This document shows, piece after piece, positions 33,997 through 42,959 of a DNA stretch of 64,000 nucleotides. A program made the position numbers and the translations under genes. Under the pieces are notes generated by a model, which saw only the letters and a list, made by a program, of their open reading frames with translations, was not told the origin of the DNA and did not search any database. Position 1 is the first letter of the stretch; each line of letters begins with the position of its first letter. Source of the DNA: Amycolatopsis sp. EV170708-02-1 (GTDB lineage Bacteria > Actinomycetota > Actinomycetes > Mycobacteriales > Pseudonocardiaceae); contig NZ_CP092497.1 in NCBI RefSeq assembly GCF_022479115.1, positions 9,238,001 to 9,302,000 on the forward strand. Direction: 5' to 3'.

Positions 33997-35193
33997 TTAG
34001 TCCCGGCCGAGCAGGTAGTGGCCGAAGTGCGGGACGGTGAAGGCGATGTGCCCGCGCTCGGCGGAGTACACCAGGCCCTTCTTCATCAGGCTGTCCCGCG
34101 CCGGTGACAACGACGAAGGCTTCCGCCCCAGGTAGACGGCCACATCGGCGGTCCCGGCGGACTCGTCCCGGCCCTGTGTCAGCTCCGCCATCGCGAGCAG
34201 GTACTCGCGTTCCGCGGGCGTCGCGCGTTCGTAGCGGGAGCCGAAGAAGCCGACCGCGAGTTCCGATTCGGCCTCCGGGGCCGCGACCTGGACGTCCTTC
34301 ACGGTGATGGGGTCCGCCGGCGCGGCGTCCCAGGCGGCCTTGCCGTAGGCCTGGATGAAGTACGGATAGCCGCCGGACGCGTCGAACAGGGCGTCCAGCG
34401 CCTCCGGCTCGATGCCCGCGTCTTCGCGCTCGATCGGCGCCATCACCGCGAGGTCGGCGTCTTCGCGCTCCAGCCTGTCGATGCGTGCGTAGCGGAAGAG
34501 GCGTTCCGAGTACGACTTCGACGCCGAAAGGACGGCGGGCACGTGCGGCAGTCCCGCGCCGACCACGACCAGCGGCGCCCCGGATTGCGAGAGCTCGTGG
34601 CAGGCGGCGCAAAGCGCGGAAACGTCCTCCGGCAGCAGATCCTGGATCTCGTCGATCAGCAGCGCGACCCCGGTGCCGACGTCGGCCGCCAGCTCCGCGA
34701 CCTCGGTGAACAGTTCGACCAGGTCGATCTCGATGTCGCCGGAATCGGCGCGGCCCTGCGCGGCGGGTACGTCGATGCCGGGCTGCCAGCGGTCACGAAG
34801 CTTCGCGTCCGGTTTGTTGGCGCGCAGCGCGAACGCCTTGAGCACGGCGAGTACCTGCTCGACCCGGTCCGGCGCGCGGTGGCGCACGGCGAGATCGCGG
34901 ATCGCACGGTGCAACGCGGCCGAGAGCGGCCGCCTCAGTTCGGTGTCCGGGCGGGCCTCGATCTTGCCCGCGCCCCAGCCGTGCTTGATGGCCCTCGAGC
35001 GCAGCTCGCCCAGCAACACGGTCTTCCCCACGCCACGCAGGCCGGTCAGCATCAGGCTGCGTTCGGGTCTCCCCCGCGCGACCCGTTCGAGCACGACCTC
35101 GAAGGCCTGGAGCTCGCGGACGCGACCTGCCAGCTCGGGTGGCCGTTGACCGGCACCCGGCGCGAAGGGGTTGCGGATGGGATCCACTCTCAC
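33997..35193 (-). CDS. AAA/STAND-type ATP-binding protein
   Basis: 398 aa. The P-loop LTGLRGVGKT lies near residues 49-58, Walker B LLIDEIQDL near 178-186, sensor-like GAGLPHVP after it, and a C-terminal winged-helix-like part (VYLGRKPSSLSPARDSLMKKGLVY). The order resembles archaeal-type Orc1/Cdc6-like and MarR/STAND ATPases found singly in actinobacteria. There is no partner gene beside it. Role unknown; DNA binding coupled to ATP is a reasonable inference. Confidence 0.8.
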   Translation of the reverse strand: MRVDPIRNPFAPGAGQRPPELAGRVRELQAFEVVLERVARGRPERSLMLTGLRGVGKTVLLGELRSRAIKHGWGAGKIEARPDTELRRPLSAALHRAIRDLAVRHRAPDRVEQVLAVLKAFALRANKPDAKLRDRWQPGIDVPAAQGRADSGDIEIDLVELFTEVAELAADVGTGVALLIDEIQDLLPEDVSALCAACHELSQSGAPLVVVGAGLPHVPAVLSASKSYSERLFRYARIDRLEREDADLAVMAPIEREDAGIEPEALDALFDASGGYPYFIQAYGKAAWDAAPADPITVKDVQVAAPEAESELAVGFFGSRYERATPAEREYLLAMAELTQGRDESAGTADVAVYLGRKPSSLSPARDSLMKKGLVYSAERGHIAFTVPHFGHYLLGRD

Positions 35194-35299
35194 ACGCTAT
35201 CGGCGTTTCTAGCGTGGACCCGATATTCCGCCATAGAGGGATAGGCGTGTCGCGGCGGGTTACTCCGAGTGGACGGGTCTGCAGCCCCGTCCCTCGTTC

Positions 35300-36061
35300 T
35301 TACTCGCTCAGGTTGCGTTCCGCGTAGATCTTCATCGCGTCACGGATGTATTCCGCGGTGCCCGGGCCGTACTTCTCGTCGTACTGCCCGTAGCGCGGGT
35401 CGTCGACGTACAGCTGCCCGAGACCGGCGAAGTAGCCCTTCGAGACGGCTCGTACCGCCGGCCGGAGCCATTCGTGCAGCCGATGCGTGATCGCCTGGGC
35501 CTCGTCACCGTCGGCGGGAAGGCCCTGCGCGCGGGCCTCGCCGAACGCGGCCGCGATGTCCTTCTGTTCCTGCTGGTGCGCCTTCTTGTCTTCGGCGCTC
35601 AGCGACTTCCACCACCGGTCACCCTGCTTGTAGGCGTCGGCGCCCCAGCGTTCGGTGACCTCCTTCTCGTACTTCGTGTGGTCGAAGCCGTCGAACACTT
35701 CCGTTGCCATCAGTTGTTCACCTCTTTCCGTCTTCTTCAAGGTCGTTTTGACCGATTCGATCTGCCGTCCGAGCCGCTGTCGCTCCTGCTCCAGCCACTT
35801 CAGGTGGGTGCGTAGCGCCGCTGTCGTGTCCTGCTCCCCTTCGAGGACTTCGCCGATCGCGGGCAGGCTCAGCCCGAGTTCGCGAAGCAGCAGGATCCGT
35901 TGCAGCCGCACCAGCGCGTCCTGGTCGTAGTAGCGGTATCCGTTGCTCCCCACCCGGCTCGGTTCGAGCAGCCCGATGTCGCCGTAGTGGCGCAGCGTGC
36001 GGCTCGTGGTCCCGGCCGAGCGGGCGATGTCCTGGATCGACCACTCCGTCTCGTTCGGCAT
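35300..36061 (-). CDS. MerR family regulator with TipAS antibiotic-recognition domain
   Basis: 253 aa. The N-terminal MerR helix-turn-helix (WSIQDIARSAGTTSRTLRHYGDIGLLEPSR) is followed by a coiled-coil (about 75-118) and the TipAS domain (DGFDHTKYEKEV ... YGPGTAEYIRDAM). TipAL proteins bind thiopeptide and other drugs covalently or tightly and activate their own promoter. ATG 36061 is chosen because the promoter spaced for MerR ends 7 bp before it (leaderless); GTG 36067 is an alternative. An internal ATG at 35710 with AGGTG upstream would give a free 136-aa TipAS protein, as in Streptomyces lividans. Confidence 0.9.
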   Translation of the reverse strand: MPNETEWSIQDIARSAGTTSRTLRHYGDIGLLEPSRVGSNGYRYYDQDALVRLQRILLLRELGLSLPAIGEVLEGEQDTTAALRTHLKWLEQERQRLGRQIESVKTTLKKTERGEQLMATEVFDGFDHTKYEKEVTERWGADAYKQGDRWWKSLSAEDKKAHQQEQKDIAAAFGEARAQGLPADGDEAQAITHRLHEWLRPAVRAVSKGYFAGLGQLYVDDPRYGQYDEKYGPGTAEYIRDAMKIYAERNLSE

Positions 36062-36068
36062 GTCCACG

Positions 36069-36099
36069 AAGGTAGAGGTTGACGTTGCGTCAAAGTCAA
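36069..36099 (-). promoter_or_regulatory. MerR-type promoter with 19-bp spacer
   Basis: On the minus strand, TTGACT (36099-36094) and TACCTT (36074-36069) are 19 bp apart, the long spacing that MerR proteins correct by DNA distortion. The 15-bp palindrome TTGACGTTGCGTCAA (36079-36093) lies in the spacer. This is strong evidence for autoactivation by the TipA-like gene. Confidence 0.8.
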
Positions 36100-36132
36100 T
36101 CGAAGTTCACCCGACCGTGGCATGGTTCACGA

Positions 36133-37164
36133 ATGAAGACATTCGCGCTGGTCATGGCCGCTGCGCTGACCTTGACGACGGCCGGGGTCGCCGACGCGCA
36201 GCCGCGTCGCGCCTTCGACATCCAGGCTCACCGCGGCGGGCTGGGCCTCACGGTCGAGAGCACGCTCGCGTCCTTCGGCAAGGCGATGGAGCTGGGGGTG
36301 ACCACGCTCGAACTCGACATCCAGATCACCAAGGACGGCCGCGAGGTGATCACCCACGACCGCAAGACGACACCCGCGAAGTGTCGTGACACCGCGCCCG
36401 CGACGCCCGGCGACCCGGCGTACCCGTACGTCGGCAAGTACGTGAAGGACCTGACGTTCGCGCAGGTCCGCACGCTCGACTGCGGCTCGATCCGACAGCC
36501 CGCCCACCCCGGCCAGACGCTCTCCCCTGGCGCCAAGATGCCGACGCTCGCCGAGCTCTTCCAGCTCGCCAGGGACCACCGCGCCTGGGGCCTCAAGTTC
36601 AACATCGAGACCAAGGTCGAGGCCGCCGCGCCGCACGAGACGGCGCCGCGTGAGCAGTTCGTCCAGCGGGCGGTGCGCGAAATCGTGCGCGGCGGGTTCG
36701 CGCGCAACGTCACGATCCAGAGCTTCGACTGGGGCGCCCTGATGCGGTTCCGCGAGGTCGCCCCGTGGCTCCCGACGGTCGCGCTGACCCAGCCCGAGTT
36801 CCTGCAGGTGGGGCAGCCGGGCAAGTCGCCGTGGCTCGGCGGGCTCGACATCGACGACTTCGGCGGCAGCCCCGTCCGCGCGGTGAAGTCCTTCGGCGCC
36901 GTCGCGCTCTCGCCGGTGCACGGCAACCCGCAGGGCGGCAAGGTCGGCGACCCCGACTATCGGCCGTTCACCACGAAGGCGCTGGTCACCGAGGCGCACC
37001 GGGCGGGCCTCAAGGTCGTGCCGTGGACGATCGACGACCCGGCGACCATGCACAAGCTCATCGACGACGGCGTCGACGGCATCATCACCGACTACCCGGA
37101 CCGGCTGCGGCAGGTCGCGGCCGAGCGCGGCTTCAAGCTGCCGAAGGCGTATCGGGCGCGCTAG
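36133..37164 (+). CDS. secreted glycerophosphodiester phosphodiesterase
   Basis: 343 aa with a signal peptide (MKTFALVMAAALTLTTAGVA, cleavage near ADAQ). GDPD motifs: AHRGG (His, Arg), VESTLASF (Glu), TLELDIQITKDG (Glu, Asp metal ligands), THDRKT (catalytic His), late VVPWTIDDP and GVDGIITDYP. It hydrolyses glycerophosphodiesters to glycerol-3-phosphate and an alcohol outside the cell. The upstream region is shared with the divergent TipA-like gene. Confidence 0.93.
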   Translation: MKTFALVMAAALTLTTAGVADAQPRRAFDIQAHRGGLGLTVESTLASFGKAMELGVTTLELDIQITKDGREVITHDRKTTPAKCRDTAPATPGDPAYPYVGKYVKDLTFAQVRTLDCGSIRQPAHPGQTLSPGAKMPTLAELFQLARDHRAWGLKFNIETKVEAAAPHETAPREQFVQRAVREIVRGGFARNVTIQSFDWGALMRFREVAPWLPTVALTQPEFLQVGQPGKSPWLGGLDIDDFGGSPVRAVKSFGAVALSPVHGNPQGGKVGDPDYRPFTTKALVTEAHRAGLKVVPWTIDDPATMHKLIDDGVDGIITDYPDRLRQVAAERGFKLPKAYRAR

Positions 37165-37295
37165 CGAAATCTAGTTCTATCTAGTGTCAGAGAAATATTC
37201 CGGGATACACCGTTAGCGCGGTTCGGCGCGGTGGCGGGCGGGAAGACTGGGGATAGGTTTGTTTCCCGGGTCCGGATCCAGAAAGGTTTACGACC

Positions 37296-37802
37296 GTGAT
37301 TCTCCGTCGCGTCGCACGTCCGCTCCTCGCCGCGATCTTCATCTCCGGCGGGATCGGCGCGCTGAGGGACACCCAGGGGCACGCCAAAGCCGTGGAGCCG
37401 TTCCTCACCGAGTCCTTCGACAAGCTGGAGGGCGTGGTGCCGGAATCGGTGCCGCGCGACCCCGCCACCCTCGTCCGGATCGACGCCGCGGTGAAGGTCG
37501 GCGCCGGGGTCGCGCTCGCCGCGGGCAAGGCGCCGCGCCTGGCCTCGCTGCTGCTGCTCGGCAGCCTGGTCCCGACGACGCTGGCCGCGCACCGGTTCTG
37601 GGAGATCAAGGAACCGGCCGAGCGTCAGCAGCAGCAGATCCAGTTCATCAAGAACGCCGGCCTCGCCGGTGGCCTGCTGCTGGCCGCCGCCGACACCGCG
37701 GGCAAGCCGTCGCTCGGTTGGCGCGCCAAGCGAGCCGCCTCCAAGACGGAGAAGCGCGCCGAGAAGCTGGCGAAGAAGGCCGAGAAGGCCATCACGAAGT
37801 AA
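37296..37802 (+). CDS. DoxX family membrane protein
   Basis: 168 aa. An N-terminal helix with the family pattern RPLLAAIFISGGIGALRD, further helices near 63-80, 83-98 and 120-135, and a highly charged Lys/Ala C-terminal tail. DoxX-type proteins are implicated in quinone or redox-linked membrane functions, but this protein's role is unknown. Monocistronic; a perfect hairpin begins 6 bp after the stop. Confidence 0.88.
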   Translation: MILRRVARPLLAAIFISGGIGALRDTQGHAKAVEPFLTESFDKLEGVVPESVPRDPATLVRIDAAVKVGAGVALAAGKAPRLASLLLLGSLVPTTLAAHRFWEIKEPAERQQQQIQFIKNAGLAGGLLLAAADTAGKPSLGWRAKRAASKTEKRAEKLAKKAEKAITK

Positions 37803-37807
37803 ACGCC

Positions 37808-37854
37808 CGCGTTTAGTCCTCTGGATGCGAGACGCATCCAGAGGACTAAACGCG
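37808..37854. terminator. bidirectional hairpin terminator
   Basis: A 22-bp perfect stem (37808-37829 with 37833-37854) with AGA loop lies between the convergent DoxX and DGPF genes, 6 bp from each stop codon. It belongs to no repeat family seen elsewhere in the window. Confidence 0.85.
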
Positions 37855-37859
37855 TGGGG

Positions 37860-38231
37860 TCATGAGGTGAAGGCCTCGATGTCCTCCGCCTCGACGACGG
37901 TGCGCACCTCGACCTCGATCTCCTCGAACAGCGCCGCGTAGGTCTCCGCGAACGCGACAGCCTCGGCCAGATCCTTGGCGTTGATCAGCGCGAACCCGCC
38001 GATGACCTCCTTGGCCTCGGTGAACGGGCCGTCGGTCGCGGTGATCTTGCCGCCGCGGCCTTTGCGGACCTTCGCGCCGCGCTCGGAGGGGTGCACGCCC
38101 TCCGCCGTGATGAGGATGCCCTTCTCGAACGAGTCCTCGATGAAGGCGCCCATCTTCTCGATGAATTCCTTGCTGGGGTTCCAGGCCTCCGGGGCGCTCT
38201 CGTCCAGCCGGTGCATCATCAGAAACCGCAT
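37860..38231 (-). CDS. YCII/DGPF domain protein
   Basis: 123 aa YCII-fold protein with the intact DGPF motif (ATDGPFTEAKEVIGGFALI). Such proteins usually stand beside ECF sigma genes; here none is adjacent, so this is an orphan that may belong to the ECF42 at 30511 or another factor. ATG at 38231. It follows the DrrB-like gene by 189 bp on the same strand but is separated by a repeat-containing spacer. Confidence 0.88.
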   Translation of the reverse strand: MRFLMMHRLDESAPEAWNPSKEFIEKMGAFIEDSFEKGILITAEGVHPSERGAKVRKGRGGKITATDGPFTEAKEVIGGFALINAKDLAEAVAFAETYAALFEEIEVEVRTVVEAEDIEAFTS

Positions 38232-38355
38232 CGCTGCTCCTCAGTGTCTTGGCGGGGCTGTTTCTACCCCGCCTTCACCGACGCGTCGAGCGGCTCGACG
38301 GCGGTTCGACATTTCGACACGAAAGTTTTCCGGTGCCCTGTGCTTGGCGGGGCGG

Positions 38356-38381
38356 CACGCGTGATCCGACGGACGACACGC
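38356..38381. repeat. inverted copy of the 21-bp repeat unit phrase
   Basis: The complement of this stretch reads GTGTCGTCCGTCGGATCAC, matching the tandem-repeat junction at 25601-25619 except for one position. A second weaker phrase (TCACGC) follows at 38390. It lies in the spacer between the DrrB-like gene (ending 38421) and the DGPF gene. Confidence 0.5.
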
Positions 38382-38420
38382 AGCGGTATCACGCATGAGA
38401 CGAGCGAGAAGCACGCGACG

Positions 38421-39224
38421 TCAGCGGCTCGCGACCTTCTTGTACTGGGCCGTCGCCAGCGGGGCGAAGATCGCGATGATGGCGATGCAGCACAGGATCG
38501 CGTACAGCGACGCGTGCTCGGCCGGCCAGCCCGTCGGGGGCGCGCCGAAGCGGTTCCCGAAGAGGTCACGGGCCGAGTTGATCACCGCGGTGAACGGGTT
38601 CCAGTCGGCGATGGCCTTCAGCACGCCCGGCAGCTTGTCCGCCGGGACGAACGCCGTCGAGATGAAGCTCAACGGGAACATCCACATCAGCCCGGCGCTC
38701 TGCGCCACCTCGACGCTGCGCGCGACGAGCCCGATCCACGCGCCGACCCAGGACAGCGCCCAGGCGAACATCAGCATCACCAGATAGCCGAGTACGGCGT
38801 CGAGGAAGCTGCCGCGGATCCGCCAGCCGACCAGCAGCCCGCACAGCGACATGACGACCAGCGCGACCACGCTGATCACCAGGTCGGACGTCGTGCGGCC
38901 GAAGATCACCGCGAGCCGCGAGATCGGCAGCGAACGGAACCTGTCGATGATGCCCTTCTGCAGGTCGTTCGCGAAGCCGATCACGGTGAACGCCGAGTTG
39001 AACGCGACCGTCTGCGCGAAGATGCCGGCGATCAGGAACTCGCGGTACGCGAGCCCGCCCGCCTCGCCACCGATCGCGTCTCCGAAGACATACGCGAAGA
39101 GCAGCACGAACATGATCGGTTGCAGCGTCGCCGCCATCAGCCAGTCCGGGTTGCGCTGGACGTTCTTCAGGTTCCGCCAGGTGATCACGCCACCGTCGGA
39201 AAAGGCCTTCGCGACCGCGCTCAC
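38421..39224 (-). CDS. ABC-2 family permease, DrrB-like
   Basis: 267 aa with six membrane helices. Typical DrrB/NodJ stretches: LQPIMFVLLFAYVFGDAIGG near residue 37, FANDLQKGIIDRFRSLPISR, and MWMFPLSFISTAFVPADKLPGVL with NPFTAVINSARDLF near the C-terminus. It overlaps the ATPase stop by four bases. DrrAB systems export daunorubicin-like drugs or lipids; there is no biosynthetic cluster here, so the substrate is open. Confidence 0.92.
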   Translation of the reverse strand: MSAVAKAFSDGGVITWRNLKNVQRNPDWLMAATLQPIMFVLLFAYVFGDAIGGEAGGLAYREFLIAGIFAQTVAFNSAFTVIGFANDLQKGIIDRFRSLPISRLAVIFGRTTSDLVISVVALVVMSLCGLLVGWRIRGSFLDAVLGYLVMLMFAWALSWVGAWIGLVARSVEVAQSAGLMWMFPLSFISTAFVPADKLPGVLKAIADWNPFTAVINSARDLFGNRFGAPPTGWPAEHASLYAILCCIAIIAIFAPLATAQYKKVASR

Positions 39225-40180
39225 TTTTTCTCCCCCTCGTCCGTGGCGTGCCCTGTCAGCGAAAGGAAGACGTCGTCGAGCGTCGGCCGGTGCAGCGCGA
39301 CGTCCTGGACGGCGACGCCGTGGCCGTCCAGCCGCCGCAGTGCCTCGATCAGCGCCTTCGGCCCGCCCTCGACCAGGACGTCGACCTTGCGGGTGTGCTC
39401 GTCGACCGACGGGGTGCCCGAGCCGACCTCGGTCAGCACCTGGGTGGTCATGGCGAGATCGCTCGCGTTCGCCACGACGAGCTCCAGCCGCTCGCCGCCG
39501 ATCTCCTGCTTGAGCTCGTCGGCGGTGCCGCGCGCGATGACCTTCCCCTTGTCGATCACGACGATCGAGTCGGCGAGCTGATCGGCCTCCTCCAGGTACT
39601 GCGTGGTCAGCAGCACGGTGGTGCCGTCGGCGACGAGTTCCTTGATGACCTCCCAGGTGTCGATCCGGCCGCGCGGGTCGAGCCCGGTGGTCGGTTCGTC
39701 GAGGATCACCACGGTCGGCTCGGCGACCAGCGCGCCCGCGAGGTCGAGCCGCCGCCGCATACCGCCGGAGTACGTCTTGGCGGGGCGATCCGCCGCGTCC
39801 TCCAGCCGGAACCGGGCGAGCAGCTCACGCGCCCGCGATTTCGCCGCGGCCTTCTTGCTCCCGTACAGCCTGCCGACCATGTACAGGTTCTCGAAGCCGG
39901 TGAGGTTCTCGTCCACGGCGGCGTACTGGCCGGACAACCCGATCGCCCGCCGGACGGCGTCGGGGTGGGCCAGCACGTCGTGCCCGGCCACCTCCGCCTC
40001 GCCCGAATCGGGGCGGAGCAGCGTGGTCAGGATGCGGACCGTCGTCGTCTTCCCGGCACCGTTCGGCCCCAGGAGGCCCAGCACCTTGCCCGTCGGGATC
40101 GACAGGTCGACCCCGTCGAGCGCCCGGGTGGACCCGTAGGTTTTGACCAGCGCTTTCGCCTGAACTGCGAACATGCGCAC
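39221..40180 (-). CDS. ABC transporter ATPase, DrrA-like
   Basis: 319 aa. Walker A GPNGAGKTT, Q-loop GQYAAVDENLTGFENLYMVGRLYG, signature YSGGMRRRLDLA, Walker B VVILDEPTTGLDPRGR, and the C-terminal DrrA extension with VALHRPTLDDVFLSLTGH. These are hallmark DrrA sequences. It forms an exporter with the overlapping DrrB-like permease. ATG at 40180. Confidence 0.94.
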   Translation of the reverse strand: MRMFAVQAKALVKTYGSTRALDGVDLSIPTGKVLGLLGPNGAGKTTTVRILTTLLRPDSGEAEVAGHDVLAHPDAVRRAIGLSGQYAAVDENLTGFENLYMVGRLYGSKKAAAKSRARELLARFRLEDAADRPAKTYSGGMRRRLDLAGALVAEPTVVILDEPTTGLDPRGRIDTWEVIKELVADGTTVLLTTQYLEEADQLADSIVVIDKGKVIARGTADELKQEIGGERLELVVANASDLAMTTQVLTEVGSGTPSVDEHTRKVDVLVEGGPKALIEALRRLDGHGVAVQDVALHRPTLDDVFLSLTGHATDEGEKK

Positions 40181-40242
40181 ACGCTAGACCCGGGCACCGA
40201 CAAAGACACCCGGGTTTTTCCCCGATCCGCTGCGGGCGAACG

Positions 40243-41532
40243 CTACTTTTCGAGAATCGCGGTGACGCCCTGGCCGCCCGCGGCGCAGATCGAGATGAGT
40301 CCGCGGCCGGATCCCTTCTCGTTCAACAGTTTCGCGAGGGTGGCGACGATACGGCCGCCGGTCGCGGCGAACGGGTGCCCGGCCGCCAGCGACGAGCCGT
40401 TGACGTTCAGCTTCGCCCGATCGATGGAACCGAGCGGTTCGTCGAGACCCAGCTTCGACTTCGCGAACTGCGGGTCCTCCCACGCCTTGAGGGTGGCGAG
40501 CACCTGCGACGCGAAGGCCTCGTGGATCTCGTAGAAGTCGAAGTCCTGCAGGGTGAGCCCGGCGCGCGTGAGCATCTGCGGGACGGCGTACGCGGGCGCC
40601 ATCAGGAGGCCTTCGTCGCCGTGGACGTAATCGACGGCCGCGGTCTGCGAGAACGTGAGGTACGCCAGCACCGGCAGCTTGCGTGCCTTCGCCCACTGCT
40701 CGGTCGCGAGCAGGACCGTCGACGCGCCGTCGGACAGCGGCGTCGAGTTGCCCGCGGTCATCGTGCCGTCAGGGCCACCGAAGGCGGGCTTCAGCTTCGC
40801 GAGCTTCTCGACGCTTGAATCCGGCCGCAGGTTCTGGTCGCGCGCCAGCTTCAGGTATGGCGTGACCAGGTCGTCGAAGAAGCCCTTGTCGTACGCGGCG
40901 CCGAGCCGCTGGTGGCTGGTGGCGGCGAGCTCGTCCTGCGCCTCGCGCGTGATCTCCCAGACCTTCGCGGTCAGCGCGGCGTGCTCGCCCATGGACAGGC
41001 CGGTGCGCGGCTCGGAGTTGCGCGGGATCTCGGGGACGATGTGCCCGGGGCGCAGCTTCGCGGCGAGCTTCAGCCGCTCCGGCAGCGTCTTCGCGGCGTT
41101 GAGCTGCACGAGGATCTGGCGCAGGTCGTCGTTGACCGCCAGCGGCGCGTCGGACGTGGTGTCGACGCCGCCCGCGATGGCCGAGTCGATCTGGCCGAGG
41201 GCGATCTTGTTGGCGACGTTGATGATCGCCTGGAGGCCGGTGCCGCAGGCCATCTGCACGTCGGAGGCCGGGGTGGCGGGGTTCAGCCTGCTGCCGAGGA
41301 CGCTTTCGCGGGCGAGGTTGAAGTCGCGGGCGTGCTTGAGCACCGCACCGGCGGCGACCTCGCCGATCACCTCGTCCTGCAGGGAGAAGCGGCTGACCAG
41401 GCCGTCGAGGGCGGCCGTGAACATGTCCTGGTTCGACGCTTTCGCGTACGGGCCGTTCGAGCGGGCGAAGGGGATCCGGTTGCCGCCGATGATCGCGACC
41501 TTGCGCACGGGTGCCGTCCTTTTCGTGGCCAT
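40243..41532 (-). CDS. fadA2: acetyl-CoA C-acetyltransferase (thiolase), FadA2-like
   Basis: 429-aa thiolase. Nucleophile Cys in QMACGTGLQAI (about residue 98), His in FYEIHEAFASQ, His in AAGHPFAATGGR, second Cys in ISICAAGGQG. ATG 41532 is preferred over the in-frame GTG at 41541 because GGAGGAG stands 8 nt before the ATG. It is divergent from the fabG4-maoC operon, the same arrangement as Rv0243 (fadA2) beside Rv0242c-Rv0241c in M. tuberculosis. Likely role is acyl-CoA degradation or acetoacetyl-CoA formation. Controlled through the palindrome at 41566-41587. Confidence 0.92.
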   Translation of the reverse strand: MATKRTAPVRKVAIIGGNRIPFARSNGPYAKASNQDMFTAALDGLVSRFSLQDEVIGEVAAGAVLKHARDFNLARESVLGSRLNPATPASDVQMACGTGLQAIINVANKIALGQIDSAIAGGVDTTSDAPLAVNDDLRQILVQLNAAKTLPERLKLAAKLRPGHIVPEIPRNSEPRTGLSMGEHAALTAKVWEITREAQDELAATSHQRLGAAYDKGFFDDLVTPYLKLARDQNLRPDSSVEKLAKLKPAFGGPDGTMTAGNSTPLSDGASTVLLATEQWAKARKLPVLAYLTFSQTAAVDYVHGDEGLLMAPAYAVPQMLTRAGLTLQDFDFYEIHEAFASQVLATLKAWEDPQFAKSKLGLDEPLGSIDRAKLNVNGSSLAAGHPFAATGGRIVATLAKLLNEKGSGRGLISICAAGGQGVTAILEK

Positions 41533-41565
41533 TTTTTCCACTCCTCCGTAGGCTCTCTCACACTG

Positions 41566-41587
41566 TAACCTACTAGCGAGTAGGTTA
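41566..41587. promoter_or_regulatory. operator in fadA2 | fabG4 divergent promoter
   Basis: Perfect arms TAACCTACT (41566-41574) and AGTAGGTTA (41579-41587) with AGCG centre, midway between the divergent thiolase and fabG4 genes. A variant with the same left arm and core appears at 44532-44554, next to the TetR gene of this module. Confidence 0.75.
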
Positions 41588-41624
41588 GAATGCGACGTGA
41601 CGCAAACTGCACGGGAGGCACGTA

Positions 41625-42959
41625 ATGGCTGACAGGTACCAGCAGTTCACGAAGAGCCCGGTGGGGAAATTCGTGGTGCCGAAGCTCGGCCTGCCGAACC
41701 CCGCGACGCTCCGCCGGTACAAGCCCGGCCAGCCCGCTCTCGAGGGTCCCGCACTTCTGGGTGCCGCGCCGGGCGGTCGCCTCGAAAAGGTGATCGAGGC
41801 GCAGCTGCACCGCGCGGGGATCGAGGTCATCTCGACCGCGACGGACAGGCACGCCGCGCTCGTCTTCGACGCGACAGGCGTGAAGGACCCGAAGCAGCTT
41901 CGCGAGGTCTACAACTTCTTCCACCCGGTGATCCGGAGCGTCGGGCCGTCGGGCCGCGTCGTCGTCCTCGGGACGCCGCCGGAGCTGGCCGAAGGCAACG
42001 AGCGGATCGCTCAGCGCGCGCTCGAAGGCTTCGTCCGTTCCGTCGGTAAGGAACTGAAGCGCGGCGCGACCGCTCAGCTCGTGTACGTGGCCGAAGGCGC
42101 CGAAGAGGCCACTGAGTCCACGCTCCGATTCCTGCTGTCGTCGAAGTCCGCCTTCGTCGACGCCCAGGTCATCCGCGTCGGCACCGAGACCAAGACCGCC
42201 TCCGCGCCGTCCGACTGGACGAAGCCGCTGGACGGCAAGGTCGCCCTGGTCACCGGCGCTTCCCGCGGGATCGGCGCCGCCATCGCCGAGGTGCTGGGCC
42301 GCGACGGCGCCCACGTCGTCGCGCTCGACATCCCCGCACAGGGCGCGGACCTGTCGAAGGTGGCCAACAAGGTCGGCGGCTCGGCGCTGCAGCTGGACAT
42401 CACCGCCGCCGACGCGCCCGAGAAGCTCGCCGAGTACCTCGTCACCCGCCACGGCGGCGTCGACATCGTCGTGCACAACGCGGGCATCACCCGCGACAAG
42501 ACGCTCGGCAACATGACCGAAGGCGGCTGGGACTCGGTCATCGCGGTCAACCTCGCCTCGCAGCTCGCGGTGAACGAGAAACTGCTGTCCGACAAGGTGC
42601 TGCGCGAGAACGGCCGCATCATCGGCGTCTCCTCCATCGCCGGCATCGCGGGCAACGTCGGCCAGACCAACTACGCCACCAGCAAGGCGGGCGTCATCGG
42701 CATGGTGAACGTCGGCGCGCCGAAGCTCGCCGAGTACGGGGGCACGATCAACGCCGTCGCGCCCGGCTTCATCGAGACCAAGATGACCGCCGCCGTGCCG
42801 CTGTTCATCCGCGAGGCCGGGCGGCGGCTGTCCAGCCTCGGCCAGGGCGGGCTGCCGGTCGACGTCGCCGAGACGATCGCCTGGTACGCAAACCCGGCTT
42901 CGGCTGCGGTCAACGGCAACGTGGTCCGCGTCTGCGGCCAGGCACTGCTGGGGGCGTGA
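41625..42959 (+). CDS. fabG4: high-molecular-weight 3-oxoacyl-ACP/CoA reductase, FabG4-like
   Basis: 444 aa. The N-terminal flavodoxin-like degenerate domain (about 1-200) precedes the SDR domain: TGASRGIGAAIAE, VHNAGITRDKTL, Ser in GVSSIAGIAGNVGQTNYATSKAG with Y-x-x-x-K. This two-domain layout is specific to HMwFabG (FabG4). It reduces 3-oxoacyl substrates, using NADH in mycobacteria. GGGAGG precedes the ATG. GTGA overlap couples it to the MaoC gene, as in the mycobacterial fabG4-htdX pair. Confidence 0.94.
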   Translation: MADRYQQFTKSPVGKFVVPKLGLPNPATLRRYKPGQPALEGPALLGAAPGGRLEKVIEAQLHRAGIEVISTATDRHAALVFDATGVKDPKQLREVYNFFHPVIRSVGPSGRVVVLGTPPELAEGNERIAQRALEGFVRSVGKELKRGATAQLVYVAEGAEEATESTLRFLLSSKSAFVDAQVIRVGTETKTASAPSDWTKPLDGKVALVTGASRGIGAAIAEVLGRDGAHVVALDIPAQGADLSKVANKVGGSALQLDITAADAPEKLAEYLVTRHGGVDIVVHNAGITRDKTLGNMTEGGWDSVIAVNLASQLAVNEKLLSDKVLRENGRIIGVSSIAGIAGNVGQTNYATSKAGVIGMVNVGAPKLAEYGGTINAVAPGFIETKMTAAVPLFIREAGRRLSSLGQGGLPVDVAETIAWYANPASAAVNGNVVRVCGQALLGA

